64,000 bases of DNA from Desulfofundulus thermosubterraneus DSM 16057 (GCF_900142025.1 NZ_FQZM01000013.1:24550-88549); one strand, 5' to 3'; positions 24,507 through 34,041 are shown, counted from the stretch's first letter. Numbers and translations: made by a program. The notes: generated by a model from the sequence alone, not told the origin.

Positions 24507-25289
24507 TTATTTCACGGCCGAGGGATCCAGCGGTGACTCGTGACACAGGCAGGTGCGATCCGGGTCCAAAAGCTCAATGGCCCGCATAACCAGCCGGCGC
24601 AGGTTGCCTACATTTTCGGCCATCACATCCACCACTTCCTGGTGGGAGAGGCGGGTGGGTGAAATACCTGCAGCAAAATTGGTCACCATGGCAATGGTGG
24701 CGTAACAAATACCCGCCTCCCGGGCCAGAACCACCTCGGGCACACTGGTCATGCCCACCAGGTCCCCTCCCAACTGCCGGAACATGCGGATCTCCGCCGG
24801 GGTTTCAAAGCGCGGCCCCTCGGTACAAACATAGGTACCTGCGGCATGATACTCCAGTTCCAGCTCCTGCGCGGCCCGGGCCAGCGTCATCCGCAACTCT
24901 GGACAATAGGGGTCGGTCATGTCCAGGTGGACCACCCCTTTCTCCACAAAAGTCTGAACCCGGGACCTGGTAAAATCCAGAAATTGATCCACGAAAACAA
25001 ACTGTTTGGGCTTCATTTCCGTGTTTAAAGAACCCACGGCAGCCGTGGCAAAGACGTTTTTCACCCCCAGTTGCCTGAGACCCCAAATGTTGGCCCGGTA
25101 GTTAACAAGGTGGGGAGGCACCGAGTGGTCTTCCCCGTGCCGGGCCATAAAGGCCACCTCCCTGCCGCGGTAGGTACCGATCTTTACCCAGGCTGGGCCA
25201 AAGGGGGTTTCCAGGCGTTTTTGGCGAACATCGCTTAAAATATTGGGGTACACTCCCGTCCCGCCAATGATGGCTATGCGTACAGTCAT
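24507..25289 (-). CDS. mtnP: MtnP-family phosphorylase, probably methylthioinosine-type
   Basis: 260 residues from ATG 25289 behind GGAGGGG. PNP/MTAP family 2 fold: IIGGTGVYPNIL, RHGEDHSVPPHLVNYRANI, CTEGPRFETPAEI. At the base-binding strand it reads MVTNFAAGIS with Asn204; human MTAP has Asp at this place (MATDYD) to hold the adenine, while hypoxanthine-using enzymes have Asn. That favours 6-oxopurine nucleosides, in keeping with the deaminase MtaD in the operon. First gene of the set. Confidence 0.88.
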   Translation of the reverse strand: MTVRIAIIGGTGVYPNILSDVRQKRLETPFGPAWVKIGTYRGREVAFMARHGEDHSVPPHLVNYRANIWGLRQLGVKNVFATAAVGSLNTEMKPKQFVFVDQFLDFTRSRVQTFVEKGVVHLDMTDPYCPELRMTLARAAQELELEYHAAGTYVCTEGPRFETPAEIRMFRQLGGDLVGMTSVPEVVLAREAGICYATIAMVTNFAAGISPTRLSHQEVVDVMAENVGNLRRLVMRAIELLDPDRTCLCHESPLDPSAVK

Positions 25290-25485
25290 ATTATAACCCC
25301 TCCGTTTCAGGCAAGCGTTATTCCCCTCGTTCAATTAGCCTTCTTTGTAACCTTAGCTACTATTCGCCCTTGCCGCTTACTTTCCTTTTAATTTATCAAA
25401 ATTGACCCGCCCAACGGTCATTGACAGGTCGGGAAAAGCCGCTTTAAAATCGTAATATACTGATAAGACGATAGCAGGTGATACT

Positions 25486-25761
25486 ATGAACAAAGTCCAG
25501 CAATACGAGGAAAAGGCCGAGATCCTAAAAGCCCTGGCCCACCCTATTCGCCTGTGCATTGTAGAAGGGCTGATCAACAATGAATGCAACGTGACCAGAA
25601 TGCGAGAATGTCTCGATTTACCACAATCTACCGTTTCCCAACATTTGAGCATTTTGAAATCCCGGGGAATCATCAGGGGCCGGCGCAAAGGGACGGAAAT
25701 CTGTTATACCGTAACCAGTGAGCTGGTCAAGGAATTGATGAAGGTTTTAATGAATAAGTGA
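25486..25761 (+). CDS. ArsR/SmtB-family winged-helix regulator
   Basis: 91 residues, a single winged-helix domain: ILKALAHPIRLCIVEGLI, recognition helix LPQSTVSQHLSILKSRGII, wing RRKGTEICYTV. Four cysteines (in RLC, NEC, REC, EIC) could sense metal or sulfur species but no ArsR CVC motif is seen. It is divergent from mtnP and leads two ferritin-like genes; either set could be its target. Confidence 0.85.
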   Translation: MNKVQQYEEKAEILKALAHPIRLCIVEGLINNECNVTRMRECLDLPQSTVSQHLSILKSRGIIRGRRKGTEICYTVTSELVKELMKVLMNK

Positions 25762-25810
25762 GTGTATAGCCGGAGCTTCAAGGGCAAAGAATAAAATAGA
25801 GGTGGTTTGC

Positions 25811-26017
25811 TTGTCCCTCCTTACTGAAAAGGAAATCCTCAATTATGCTTTTAAAATGGCCATAGAAATGGAACAAAAGCGCCAGGCAAAATATGCCTTT
25901 TTAGCCCGCAATGCCCGGGACAAAAAGTTACAGGAGCTTTTCGGCAACTTTGCCGTGACCAGCCGCCGGCGCATCGCCCTGATGAAGACGGAAATGAAGA
26001 ATTTAAACATTGGTTGA
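25811..26017 (+). CDS. Small ferritin-like helical protein
   Basis: 68 residues from TTG 25811, six bases after GAGGTGG. All-helical; TEKEILNYAFKMAIEMEQKRQAKYAFLARNA resembles the first helix pair of rubrerythrin/ferritin-like proteins, with Glu in positions that could bind iron. Too short to form a complete four-helix bundle alone; the next gene may be its other half or a paralogue. Confidence 0.5.
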   Translation: MSLLTEKEILNYAFKMAIEMEQKRQAKYAFLARNARDKKLQELFGNFAVTSRRRIALMKTEMKNLNIG

Positions 26018-26031
26018 GGTGCAAAAGAACG

Positions 26032-26274
26032 GTGAATAAGCTGGATTTACTGTACGATGCCCTTACCGACAAGCTGTGGAGCCAGCATTTTTATAACGAA
26101 CAGGTGCTCATGACGGTCAACCCTGTGGCACGGGATCTTTTTACGCGTTTAAGGGATGAAGAAGGCCAGCACGTGCTGGCCCTGCGCAGTGAAATCATAG
26201 CCATGGAAGCAAACCCTCTCCCGCCAAACAGAATTATGTCCGGGCTGGAAAAACGCTTGCGTTTCCGGCTGTAA
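26032..26274 (+). CDS. Small ferritin-like protein
   Basis: 80 residues from GTG 26032 with GAGGTGC upstream, 14 bases after the previous stop. Helical; ALTDKLWSQHFYNEQVL and RLRDEEGQHVLALRSEI have the ExxH-type pattern (DEEGQH) of ferritin-like iron sites. Probably co-translated with the preceding gene and the ArsR regulator. Confidence 0.5.
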   Translation: MNKLDLLYDALTDKLWSQHFYNEQVLMTVNPVARDLFTRLRDEEGQHVLALRSEIIAMEANPLPPNRIMSGLEKRLRFRL

Positions 26275-26295
26275 TCCGGACTACCCCTCACATCT

Positions 26296-26739
26296 CTATT
26301 CCCCAGGTTTTATTACCCCCAGCCACTCCCCCAACCACAGGAACAGGGTAAAGCCAACCACGTTCAGCCCCAGGCTCCGCCATAAGGACCAGTTAATATG
26401 CCGGAAATTTCCCGTAAGAATCATCACCCATTCAACCAACAAGTACACTGCAGACAGCACGATTATATAGGGCAACCGCAGCCAGCGCCTGACCGGGTAA
26501 AACCGGGCTACCGCGGCAGCGTTAATTAAGGTGGATAGAAAGTAAAGCAATGGCAACCCTCCCAGAGCCGGGAGGCCAAAACTATAAGCGAAAGCCCCCA
26601 ACCTGATCAGGGTGCTGTCCAGCACGTAGACTACCGCCAAAGCGGCCAGACCCACGGGCCAGAGTTGAAGCCAACCTTTTTTCCCCACGAGCAAAACCGT
26701 CAAAAAAAAGGAGAAGAGAAACCAGACCAACCAGGCCAC
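26296..26739 (-). CDS. CBO0543-like multi-pass membrane protein
   Basis: 147 residues, GTG start behind GGAGGGG. Four or five hydrophobic segments (WLVWFLFSFFLTVLLV, LWPVGLAALAVVYVLDS, LPLLYFLSTLINAAAVA, YIIVLSAVYLLVEWVMIL, SLGLNVVGFTLFLWLGEWL). Resembles the CBO0543 family seen in spore-formers; no known function. A paralogue lies just upstream at 27057-27497. Confidence 0.6.
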   Translation of the reverse strand: MAWLVWFLFSFFLTVLLVGKKGWLQLWPVGLAALAVVYVLDSTLIRLGAFAYSFGLPALGGLPLLYFLSTLINAAAVARFYPVRRWLRLPYIIVLSAVYLLVEWVMILTGNFRHINWSLWRSLGLNVVGFTLFLWLGEWLGVIKPGE

Positions 26740-26772
26740 GGGAATACCCCTCCTTTTTCTTTGCCTGCCACC

Positions 26773-26879
26773 CCAGCACTCACCGTAACCAGGATTCTTT
26801 AATGGTACGAATGCTAACCATAGCTAGTTTTTGTTACTACGAAGGTACTTGGACCCGGTGAGTGCTGGGTGAGTGCTGG
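26773..26879. repeat. Palindrome-ended repeat element, copy 4, with doubled end
   Basis: 96-bp element from CCAGCACTCACC (26773-26784) to GGTGAGTGCTGG (26857-26868); the right end is then repeated once more in tandem, overlapping by one G (26868-26879). Lies in the gap upstream of the membrane protein gene. Confidence 0.85.
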
Positions 26880-26914
26880 GCGGCGTCACGGTTGCCCTTA
26901 TAATAAACGTGTCC

Positions 26915-27040
26915 TTACAAACGCAACCCTTTAACCACCTGCAGCCAGAGGACAACCGCCAGGGCCACTCCCAGAGAAAAAACTGTAAAGGTGAACAGAT
27001 TCACGCCAATCCCCCCAAATCTGGAACAATTTACACGCCA
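26915..27040 (-). pseudogene. Possible fragment of a third CBO0543-like gene
   Basis: In the gap between the two membrane protein genes one minus-strand frame reads FGGIGVNLFTFTVFSLGVALAVVLWLQVVKGL to a stop at 26915. This resembles the last membrane helix of the family (compare SLGLNVVGFTLFLWLGEWL). No good start or upstream half is seen. Confidence 0.3.
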
Positions 27041-27056
27041 GACGTACTTGGTCAAA

Positions 27057-27497
27057 CTACCGCCAGCCCCTTCGCTGACTTTCCACCACCCAGGCCAGGG
27101 TGACAAAAACCGTAAAATTCACCAGAAAACTGGCCGGATGATACCAGCGGATGTATTCCAGGACACCTGCCAGCATGAACATGTGCTCCTGCAACAGGAA
27201 AAGGCCGGAAAAGACAAGTATATGCAGCCCCTGGAGCCAGCGTGGGGAAGGAAGATACTGCCCAAACAGGGCCCCCATGGTAAACACCGAGCCGAAGGTA
27301 AAGAACGCTGAGGAACAAAAAATAGGCAGGACGGGATCAGAAATCCGATAAAGATGCAGATCCTGTCCGATGAAATCAGTGAAAAGTTGTATAACGCACG
27401 CCACCAACCCGCCTACCAGGAGAGATACGCGGGACCGTCGTTCCGCCAGGGCAAAGAAAACAAGCCAGCTAATTGCAAAAGTGATTACCCAGGGCAT
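27057..27497 (-). CDS. CBO0543-like multi-pass membrane protein, paralogue
   Basis: 146 residues with four or five hydrophobic segments (VITFAISWLVFFALA, VGGLVACVIQLFTDFIG, PIFCSSAFFTFGSVFTMGALFG, LHILVFSGLFLLQEHMFML, LVNFTVFVTLAWVVES). The layout and motifs match the neighbour at 26296. Function unknown. Confidence 0.6.
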   Translation of the reverse strand: MPWVITFAISWLVFFALAERRSRVSLLVGGLVACVIQLFTDFIGQDLHLYRISDPVLPIFCSSAFFTFGSVFTMGALFGQYLPSPRWLQGLHILVFSGLFLLQEHMFMLAGVLEYIRWYHPASFLVNFTVFVTLAWVVESQRRGWR

Positions 27498-27640
27498 CTC
27501 CTTTGCTCCTCCGCATTTTCCTTATTCTACCCCCCCAACCTGCACTATCATGTTACAGATCCGGGAATAAGACTTTATCAAGCCACCAGCTCATAATATC
27601 CCCCGGCGCAACGAACACTATGAACGGGAGATGATCAAAG

Positions 27641-28702
27641 TTGCGCGTAGCCATCATCGGGGCCGGCCCCAGCGGTTTGGCCTGTGCCCTGCAACTGCAA
27701 CGCCTGGGTATTAAACCGGTTGTCTTTGAGCGCTTTCACCGCGTAGGCCATCCGGTGGAGCGGGCGGATATACTCTTGCACTTGGCGTGGCTTCCCGTAA
27801 AAGACCAGCTGGATTACCTGGCCCGTAAATGCGGCCTTTATCTGCACCCCATGGCTCCCCTGCGTACCATTATCATGTACAGCCCCAGCCGCCGGATGGT
27901 CATCCGAAGCCGGCGTCTCGGATATCTGGTCCACCGGGGACGCTCTCCCCTTTCCATTGAAAACCAGCTGGCAGCCGGACTCAGCTCGCCGGTAGTTTTT
28001 GATACCATTGCCGATCCGCGGGACCTGGCCCGGGAATTCGACCGGGTGGTGGTGGCCACGGGAGACAGCATACCCGCCCGCCAGCTGGGTCTGTGGGAGG
28101 AATATGACAGTGTAGTCATCAAGGGGGCCCTTGTGCTGGGGCAATTTGATCCCCACACCTTCCATATGTTCTGGGACACCCGTTACGCCAACCACGGCTA
28201 TGGTTATCTGGCTCCCCTCGACCGGGGCCGGGCCAGTATCCACCTCTGTGTAGGGGGGATTAAACCTGAAGAGATGGATGATTACTGGGAACTTTTTCTG
28301 GAAGCGGAGAAACTGCATTATCACATCATAGAAACCCATGAACAGCAATTTCACTGCGGCCGGGTCAACCGTCGCCAGGTGGGCAACATCCTCCTGATTG
28401 GCAACAGTGGGGGCTTTGTCTGCAACCTCCTCGGCCTGGGCCTTTTTCCCGGGATGATCAGTGGAGTGCTGGCTGCCCGGGCCATTGCCGGCAATGATGA
28501 TTATGAAAGGCTGGTAAAGCCTTTGACCCGGCGCATTAACGAACTGAACGAGCTGCGCTCAAAGCTGGACAAACTGGATAACCACGGTCTAGACCGCCTG
28601 GTAGGCATTCTGGGGATGCTCGGTATAAAGCATCTTATTTACCACTCCGGGTTGGATATAATACCTAAAATTTATGCCATCTTATCCGGGTTTAAAAATT
28701 AA
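27641..28702 (+). CDS. Geranylgeranyl-reductase-like FAD-dependent oxidoreductase
   Basis: 353 residues from TTG. N-terminal Rossmann dinucleotide site IIGAGPSGLACALQLQRLGI and VVFER give FAD binding. The second FAD motif, normally GDAAG, reads GNSGGFVCNLLGLG with Asn for Asp. Overall layout is that of geranylgeranyl reductase-type flavoproteins, but the C-terminal helix-rich region (LNELRSKLDKLDNHGLDRL) differs. A paralogue lies at 29930-31030, and a germination permease gene sits between them on the other strand, tail overlapping this one by four bases. Confidence 0.75.
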   Translation: MRVAIIGAGPSGLACALQLQRLGIKPVVFERFHRVGHPVERADILLHLAWLPVKDQLDYLARKCGLYLHPMAPLRTIIMYSPSRRMVIRSRRLGYLVHRGRSPLSIENQLAAGLSSPVVFDTIADPRDLAREFDRVVVATGDSIPARQLGLWEEYDSVVIKGALVLGQFDPHTFHMFWDTRYANHGYGYLAPLDRGRASIHLCVGGIKPEEMDDYWELFLEAEKLHYHIIETHEQQFHCGRVNRRQVGNILLIGNSGGFVCNLLGLGLFPGMISGVLAARAIAGNDDYERLVKPLTRRINELNELRSKLDKLDNHGLDRLVGILGMLGIKHLIYHSGLDIIPKIYAILSGFKN

Positions 28703-29820
28703 CTTTTCGCACCCAATCCGCGCACCCACGCCACCAGTAAAAGAAACAAGGGAATTAGAAATGTATGAAACAAAGCGTATCCGGGAAATACCTTCGTCTC
28801 CAGAACCCAAAAATCGGCCAAGGAATGATAGGCGACCAGTGAATAGACAACCATCCAGATCCCTACTGGCGCCAACAGGAATTGGTAACTGTTCAGGCCC
28901 AGCCACTGGGCTAGCCCCAAAGTCACCACATAATAAAGCAGGGCCAGTTTTATAAAAATGCCTCCCACCCAAACGGCCACGATCACCACATCCGGATGGG
29001 TCATTAAGGGTCCTAACCTGATGGCCCGCACCATTTCCAGGGCCGGAAAGTTCATGGCGGCGGTAACCTCTGCGGTAAAAAGACCGATGGCCAGCACGCC
29101 AATTTGCATGGCCGCCCCCAAACCCAGGAGCGCCCACAGGCCATTTACCCCGGCCCGGGTCTGGTCACTTAAATATGGATAGAGCATCAGTACAATCACA
29201 ATTTCGGCTAAGATACTGACTAAGACAACACCTCCCCAATTCACCGGCCCCAGACCCTGTTCCATCACGGGTAAGAAGTTACCAAAATCTACCTGAGGCA
29301 AAGAACCGAAACCAACAAAAATAAGTGCGGCGAGTCCCAGGGGAAGCAAAATTTCGTTTAACCGGGCTATAACCTCAAGCCCACCGGAGGCAGCATAAGA
29401 AGCCACCAGCATCACGCTGATGGTAAAAACAACCATAGGTGTATAGGGCATAAAAGACGTTTTCATAATGTCTGCCAAAATTCGGGTGATGCTGGCCCCT
29501 ATAAAAAAGAAAAAAATAACCTGCAATATTCCAACAAGGCTCCCGAGAAGGGGTCCCAATAATTCCCTGCTGTAATGGATAATGGTCTGACGGGGAAAAC
29601 GGGAGGCCAGGGCTATGGCCACCGCCCAGATAATCAGGGCATACAAGACAGCCAGAATTACTGCAATCCAGGCATCCCGTCCGGCAACACCGGCCACCAC
29701 TGCCGGCATGTAAACATCAATAGTGGAAATGATTAAAGTAAAGAGCAACATGGCCATCTGGCGGGAGGTAATTCTTCCCTTTTCAATGAAGTTGCCACTT
29801 CCACCCTGGTTCACCAGCAT
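28699..29820 (-). CDS. Orphan GerB/GerAB-type spore germination permease
   Basis: 373 residues from the ATG at 29820 (AAAGGGGTGT upstream). APC-fold germination permease with about ten membrane helices; ITSRQMAMLLFTLIISTIDVYMPAVVAGVAGRDAW and RFPRQTIIHYSRELLGPLLG are typical. No GerA or GerC gene adjoins it, unlike the complete operon at 46.4-50.3 kb, and it is flanked by two flavoprotein genes transcribed the other way. It may join receptor subunits encoded elsewhere. Confidence 0.85.
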   Translation of the reverse strand: MLVNQGGSGNFIEKGRITSRQMAMLLFTLIISTIDVYMPAVVAGVAGRDAWIAVILAVLYALIIWAVAIALASRFPRQTIIHYSRELLGPLLGSLVGILQVIFFFFIGASITRILADIMKTSFMPYTPMVVFTISVMLVASYAASGGLEVIARLNEILLPLGLAALIFVGFGSLPQVDFGNFLPVMEQGLGPVNWGGVVLVSILAEIVIVLMLYPYLSDQTRAGVNGLWALLGLGAAMQIGVLAIGLFTAEVTAAMNFPALEMVRAIRLGPLMTHPDVVIVAVWVGGIFIKLALLYYVVTLGLAQWLGLNSYQFLLAPVGIWMVVYSLVAYHSLADFWVLETKVFPGYALFHTFLIPLFLLLVAWVRGLGAKS

Positions 29821-29929
29821 ACACCCCTTTGCTTCCACATATTGTGTATGGAAAAGGGGGGCGATATGCATGGCCAATGCTCTTATAGAAACCTAAGGTG
29901 GAGTTCACTTGAGCATGGGAGGGACAAAC

Positions 29930-31030
29930 ATGGGTCGCCCCACGCCCCGGATTGCCATTATCGGCGCCGGTATTTCCGGCCTGGCCTGCGCCCTGGAACT
30001 GGAGCGTCACGGCATCGCCCCGGCTATTTTTGAGCAGCGCTCCCGTGCTGGGGAAACTTTTAACCACGTTGGCGGACTTTTACAGCTGATGTCCCGGCCT
30101 ATTAGAGACGAAATGGATTACTTGCGAAAAGAACTGCATTTGCCTGTTAAGGCGCTGGCCCCGTTGAAGAGGATAATTATGCACATGCCCAACGTTACAC
30201 GCACCGTCACCGGAAAGCTGGGCTATTTGCTTCTGCGGGGACAGGACGAAAATTCCACAGAAAGCCAGCTCTATTCCTTTCTAAAAACGCCGGTATATTT
30301 CAACCGTTATGCCAACTGGCAGGTGCTGGCGCGCCATTACGACTACGTAGTGGTGGCCGACGGCACACCAACGGTCGCGCGTACGCTGGGCTGCTGGCAG
30401 GAGTTCTTGAAAACCTGGGTGCGGGGAGCGGTGGTACTGGGGAACTTCGACCCCAACACCCTGATCATGTGGGTGAATACCAAATACACACGCCATACCT
30501 ACGCCTACCTCACACCTTTTAATGCTCACCGTGCCTCCCTGATTTTAATAGTCAGCAATAGCAATGCCGATGAGGTTGAAGAGAAATGGCGTCTCTTTTG
30601 GGAAATGGAAGAACTTGATTACCAGGTTTTAGAGAATTTTTCCGTACAACATACCAGCGGCTATTGCTATCCGCCGCAAGTTGGCAATGTATTGATGATC
30701 GGAAATGCCGGGGGCTTTATGGAGCCTTTTTTAGGATTCGGCGTCATGGCCTCCATCAGGAGCGGGGTTTATGCCGGCCGGGCCCTGGCCCGGGGGGAAT
30801 CCTATACCAGCCTGACCAGTGATTTGCGCCGGAAGATCTCTTACCTGGCGACTTTGCGCCAGCTCTTAAACAATATGGAAAACGAAGACTTCGATAACCT
30901 GGTGAAATTGATCACCACCCCGGGTATTAAACAGTTCATCTATAACACCAACATTGATATTTTACAATATGTAACGGCATTACTTAGATTCTCCGAACAA
31001 GTAAAGAAAAAAATTCGCCCCGGGACGTAA
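29930..31030 (+). CDS. Geranylgeranyl-reductase-like FAD-dependent oxidoreductase, paralogue
   Basis: 366 residues from ATG 29930, seven bases after GGGAGGG. Shares with 27641-28702 the [20 protein letters not shown] site, [26 protein letters not shown] block and [14 protein letters not shown], again with Asn in place of the usual Asp. The C terminus ([24 protein letters not shown]) mirrors the paralogue as well. The pair probably arose by duplication around the germination permease gene. Substrate unknown; isoprenoid saturation is possible by family. Confidence 0.75.
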   Translation: MGRPTPRIAIIGAGISGLACALELERHGIAPAIFEQRSRAGETFNHVGGLLQLMSRPIRDEMDYLRKELHLPVKALAPLKRIIMHMPNVTRTVTGKLGYLLLRGQDENSTESQLYSFLKTPVYFNRYANWQVLARHYDYVVVADGTPTVARTLGCWQEFLKTWVRGAVVLGNFDPNTLIMWVNTKYTRHTYAYLTPFNAHRASLILIVSNSNADEVEEKWRLFWEMEELDYQVLENFSVQHTSGYCYPPQVGNVLMIGNAGGFMEPFLGFGVMASIRSGVYAGRALARGESYTSLTSDLRRKISYLATLRQLLNNMENEDFDNLVKLITTPGIKQFIYNTNIDILQYVTALLRFSEQVKKKIRPGT

Positions 31031-31063
31031 AAAAACCAGGCTCGTCTCGCCCGGTTCGGTTGG

Positions 31064-31981
31064 TTATATTTCAAAGAGAGCAGCTACAAATTCCTGCGGG
31101 TCAAAGGGACGAAGGTCCTCCACTCCTTCACCGATGCCGATAAACTTAACGGGTACCTTCAGCATCCGGCTGATGCCGATAATCACCCCGCCTTTGGCGG
31201 TACCGTCCAGTTTGGTCAGAACAATGCCCGTCACACCAGTGGCTTCGCCAAACAGGCGGGCCTGGGAAATGGCATTCTGCCCGGTGGTGGCATCAAGCAC
31301 CAGCAACACCTCGTGGGGCGCCCCGCGCAGTTCCCGCCCCAGCACCCGGCGGATCTTTTTCAGTTCATCCATAAGGTTGCTTTTGGTGTGCAACCGCCCG
31401 GCAGTATCGATAATGACCATGTCCATTTTACGCGCGCGGGCCGCCTGCAGGGCATCATAGGCTACGGCTGCCGGGTCGGATCCTTCCTTATGTTTGATGA
31501 CATCCACTCCTACCCGCCGGCTCCAGATCTCCAGCTGGTCGATGGCTGCCGCCCGGAAGGTATCCGCCGCCCCTAGAATTACCCGCTCCCCCCGTGATTT
31601 GAAGTAGTGGGCCAGTTTACCGATGGTGGTGGTCTTACCCACGCCGTTCACCCCCACCACCAGGATTACCGTCGGGGGGCCACCCCTGTTAAGGGAACTC
31701 TCTCCCGCACTTAATATGCCCTGGATGAGCTCCTGCAAAAGGGGCTTCAACTGCGCGGGATCTTTTACCTTTCGTTCTTTAACCTGCCGGCGCAGGGTTT
31801 CCATCAACTCCAGGGCCGTTTCCACCCCCACGTCGGCACCGATTAGCGCTTCCTCCAGCTCATCAAAGAGGCTTTCGTCAATGGCCTGGCGTCCGGTAAC
31901 GAGATTTTCGATCTTCTCCACCAGGCCCTGGCGGGTTTTGGTTAAACTTTCCTTCAGGCGGTTAAAAAGTCCCATCCCCAT
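31064..31981 (-). CDS. ftsY: Signal recognition particle receptor FtsY
   Basis: 305 residues from ATG 31981, four bases after AGGAGG (ATG at 31975 is an alternative). N domain about 1-95, then the SRP GTPase: [57 protein letters not shown]. Lacks a long acidic A domain, usual for Firmicutes. Docks ribosome-SRP at the membrane. It follows rnc at once; smc, which often lies between them, is absent. Confidence 0.95.
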   Translation of the reverse strand: MGMGLFNRLKESLTKTRQGLVEKIENLVTGRQAIDESLFDELEEALIGADVGVETALELMETLRRQVKERKVKDPAQLKPLLQELIQGILSAGESSLNRGGPPTVILVVGVNGVGKTTTIGKLAHYFKSRGERVILGAADTFRAAAIDQLEIWSRRVGVDVIKHKEGSDPAAVAYDALQAARARKMDMVIIDTAGRLHTKSNLMDELKKIRRVLGRELRGAPHEVLLVLDATTGQNAISQARLFGEATGVTGIVLTKLDGTAKGGVIIGISRMLKVPVKFIGIGEGVEDLRPFDPQEFVAALFEI

Positions 31982-31989
31982 AAAACCTC

Positions 31990-32709
31990 CTACAACCCTT
32001 TCCCCTGGAGATATCCCAGCCTGGTCAGTGCCCGGCACGCTGCCTGTTGCTCCGCTTCTTTTTTCGAACGCCCCTGTCCCCGACCCATCTCTTTACCCCC
32101 AAAATACACCGCAGCAGTGAAGATTTTATGATGATCAGGTCCTTCCTCACGCAAAATGGCGTAACTGATGTCCACTGTACCTTCCTCCTGCAGGATTTCC
32201 TGCAGTTCTGTCTTATAGTCCCGCTCCACACGGCCTTCTAGCACATCTTTAATAACCGGTTTGAGATATTGCAGGGCAACCTTTCTGGCCATCTCCAGCC
32301 CCTGGTCCAGGTAAACGGCTCCTAAAAGGGCCTCAAAGGCATCAGCCAGGATGGAGGGGCGTTCCCGCCCCCCCGAGCGCTCCTCTCCCCGGCCCATGTA
32401 AAGGCAGGAACCCAGATCCAGTTCCCGGGCCGTCCGGGCCAGGGAGGGCTCGCAGACTACCGCCGCCCGCAACCGGGTCAATTCCCCCTCGGTGTGCCCG
32501 GGATAGGTGCGGTAGAGATAATCGCTGACCACCAGTTCCAGTACCGCATCGCCGAGGAACTCCAACCGCTGGTTGTTTTCCTGGCCCCGGGAAGATTTTT
32601 CGTAGGCATAGGAGCTGTGGGTCAAAGCCAGGTGCAACAGATCCTCGTTTTGCCAACTAAAACCCAGTTTATTCTTCAAAATGCCGATTCTATCTTCATG
32701 ATACGTCAT
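31990..32709 (-). CDS. rnc: Ribonuclease III
   Basis: 239 residues. RNase III signature NQRLEFLGDAVLELVVSDYLY (catalytic Glu/Asp) with the second acidic pair in ADAFEALLGAVYLD, and a C-terminal double-stranded RNA-binding domain (about 163-232, GRGQGRSKKEAEQQAACRAL). Processes rRNA precursors. Lies between fabF and ftsY, a common order. Confidence 0.95.
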   Translation of the reverse strand: MTYHEDRIGILKNKLGFSWQNEDLLHLALTHSSYAYEKSSRGQENNQRLEFLGDAVLELVVSDYLYRTYPGHTEGELTRLRAAVVCEPSLARTARELDLGSCLYMGRGEERSGGRERPSILADAFEALLGAVYLDQGLEMARKVALQYLKPVIKDVLEGRVERDYKTELQEILQEEGTVDISYAILREEGPDHHKIFTAAVYFGGKEMGRGQGRSKKEAEQQAACRALTRLGYLQGKGL

Positions 32710-32727
32710 TTTATCACCATTTTAACC

Positions 32728-33963
32728 TTAAAGCTTCCGGAATATTAAGGTGGCGTTATGTCCCCCAAAACCAAAGGAGTTGCTTAAGGCCACCTCCACA
32801 GGCACATTGCGGGCCTGGTTGGGTACATAGTCCAGGTCGCATTCCGGATCCGGTTCCTCATAATTGATGGTCGGGGGAATTACTCCGTGGTAAAGGGCCA
32901 GCACGCAGACGGCTGCCTCCAGGCCACCCGCCGCCCCCAGGAGGTGGCCGGTCATGGACTTGGTGGAACTGACGGCCAGCCGGTAAGCGTGATCACCAAA
33001 GACACGTTTAATGGCCACTGTCTCCAGCCGGTCTCCCAGAGGGGTGGAGGTACCGTGGGCGTTGATATAATCCACCTTTTCCGGCGGAAGGCCGGCATCT
33101 TTGAGGGCCAATTCCATGGATAAAGACGCCCCGCTGCCCTCGGGATCGGGCGCCGTAATGTGGTAGGCGTCGCAGCTGGTACCGTAACCCACCACCTCGG
33201 CGTAAATGCGGGCCTTTCGCCCTTGGGCGTGCTCCAGGGTCTCCAGGATCAGGATGGCCGCCCCTTCACCAATGACAAAACCGTCCCGCCCGGCATCAAA
33301 GGGCCGGCTGGCTTTCTCCGGTTCGTCATTGCGGGTAGAAAGGGCTTTCATGGCCGAAAAACCCGCCACCGCCAGGGGAGTGATGGGCGCCTCGCTGCCG
33401 CCAGTGATCACTATATCCGCATGGCCCCACTGGAGCAGGCGAAAGGCGTCACCCACGGCATGACTGCTGGAGGCACAGGCGCTGGTGACAGTTAAATTAC
33501 AACCCCGCAGCCGGTGGGTGATGGCAATCTGCCCTGCCCCCATGTTGGCAATCATCATGGGGATGAAAAAGGGGCTCACCCGTCCAGGGCCGCGTTTCAG
33601 AAGAACCTGGTGCTGCTCCTCCAGGGTCTCAATACCGCCAATGCCCGAGCCCAAAATAACGCCAACCCGATCCCTGTCCACCTGTTCCAGGTCAAGACCG
33701 GCATCCTCCAGGGCCATGTTGGTGGCAGCCAGGGCAAACTGGGTAAAGCGATCCATGCGCCGGGCTTCTTTTTTGTCAATGTACCGGGTGGGGTCGAAAT
33801 CCTTTACCTCGGCGGCAAAGCGGGTATCGTAGGCACCGGCGTCAAAGCGGGTAATGGGCCCCACGCCGCTCTTCCCTGCCGTAATATTGGCCCAAAAGGT
33901 TTCGACACCGGTACCCACCGGGGATATTATCCCCACCCCGGTTATCACAACTCTATTGGACAA
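32728..33963 (-). CDS. fabF: Beta-ketoacyl-ACP synthase II
   Basis: 411 residues with the full catalytic set: Cys163 in [10 protein letters not shown], His303 in [11 protein letters not shown], His340 in [12 protein letters not shown]. Elongates acyl-ACP with malonyl-ACP. Separated from acpP by a terminator-like hairpin, so it may be expressed below the upstream genes. Confidence 0.96.
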   Translation of the reverse strand: MSNRVVITGVGIISPVGTGVETFWANITAGKSGVGPITRFDAGAYDTRFAAEVKDFDPTRYIDKKEARRMDRFTQFALAATNMALEDAGLDLEQVDRDRVGVILGSGIGGIETLEEQHQVLLKRGPGRVSPFFIPMMIANMGAGQIAITHRLRGCNLTVTSACASSSHAVGDAFRLLQWGHADIVITGGSEAPITPLAVAGFSAMKALSTRNDEPEKASRPFDAGRDGFVIGEGAAILILETLEHAQGRKARIYAEVVGYGTSCDAYHITAPDPEGSGASLSMELALKDAGLPPEKVDYINAHGTSTPLGDRLETVAIKRVFGDHAYRLAVSSTKSMTGHLLGAAGGLEAAVCVLALYHGVIPPTINYEEPDPECDLDYVPNQARNVPVEVALSNSFGFGGHNATLIFRKL

Positions 33964-34000
33964 AACCTTACCTCCTTAAGCGATTCATGAAAGCTTATTT

Positions 34001-34031
34001 CAAAAAGTCCCGCGTGATGATCGCGGGACCC
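34001..34031 (-). terminator. Hairpin between acpP and fabF
   Basis: Minus strand TCCCGCG-ATCATCA-CGCGGGA followed by CTTTTTG. Within the fab operon, so it may be a partial terminator or a processing site. Confidence 0.6.
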
Positions 34032-34041
34032 GGGATTTTAC

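Noticed and set aside
27635..28354. 239-codon minus-strand ORF opposite the first flavoprotein gene
   Set aside because: Shadow frame; the plus-strand protein has a clear dinucleotide-binding site and paralogue.
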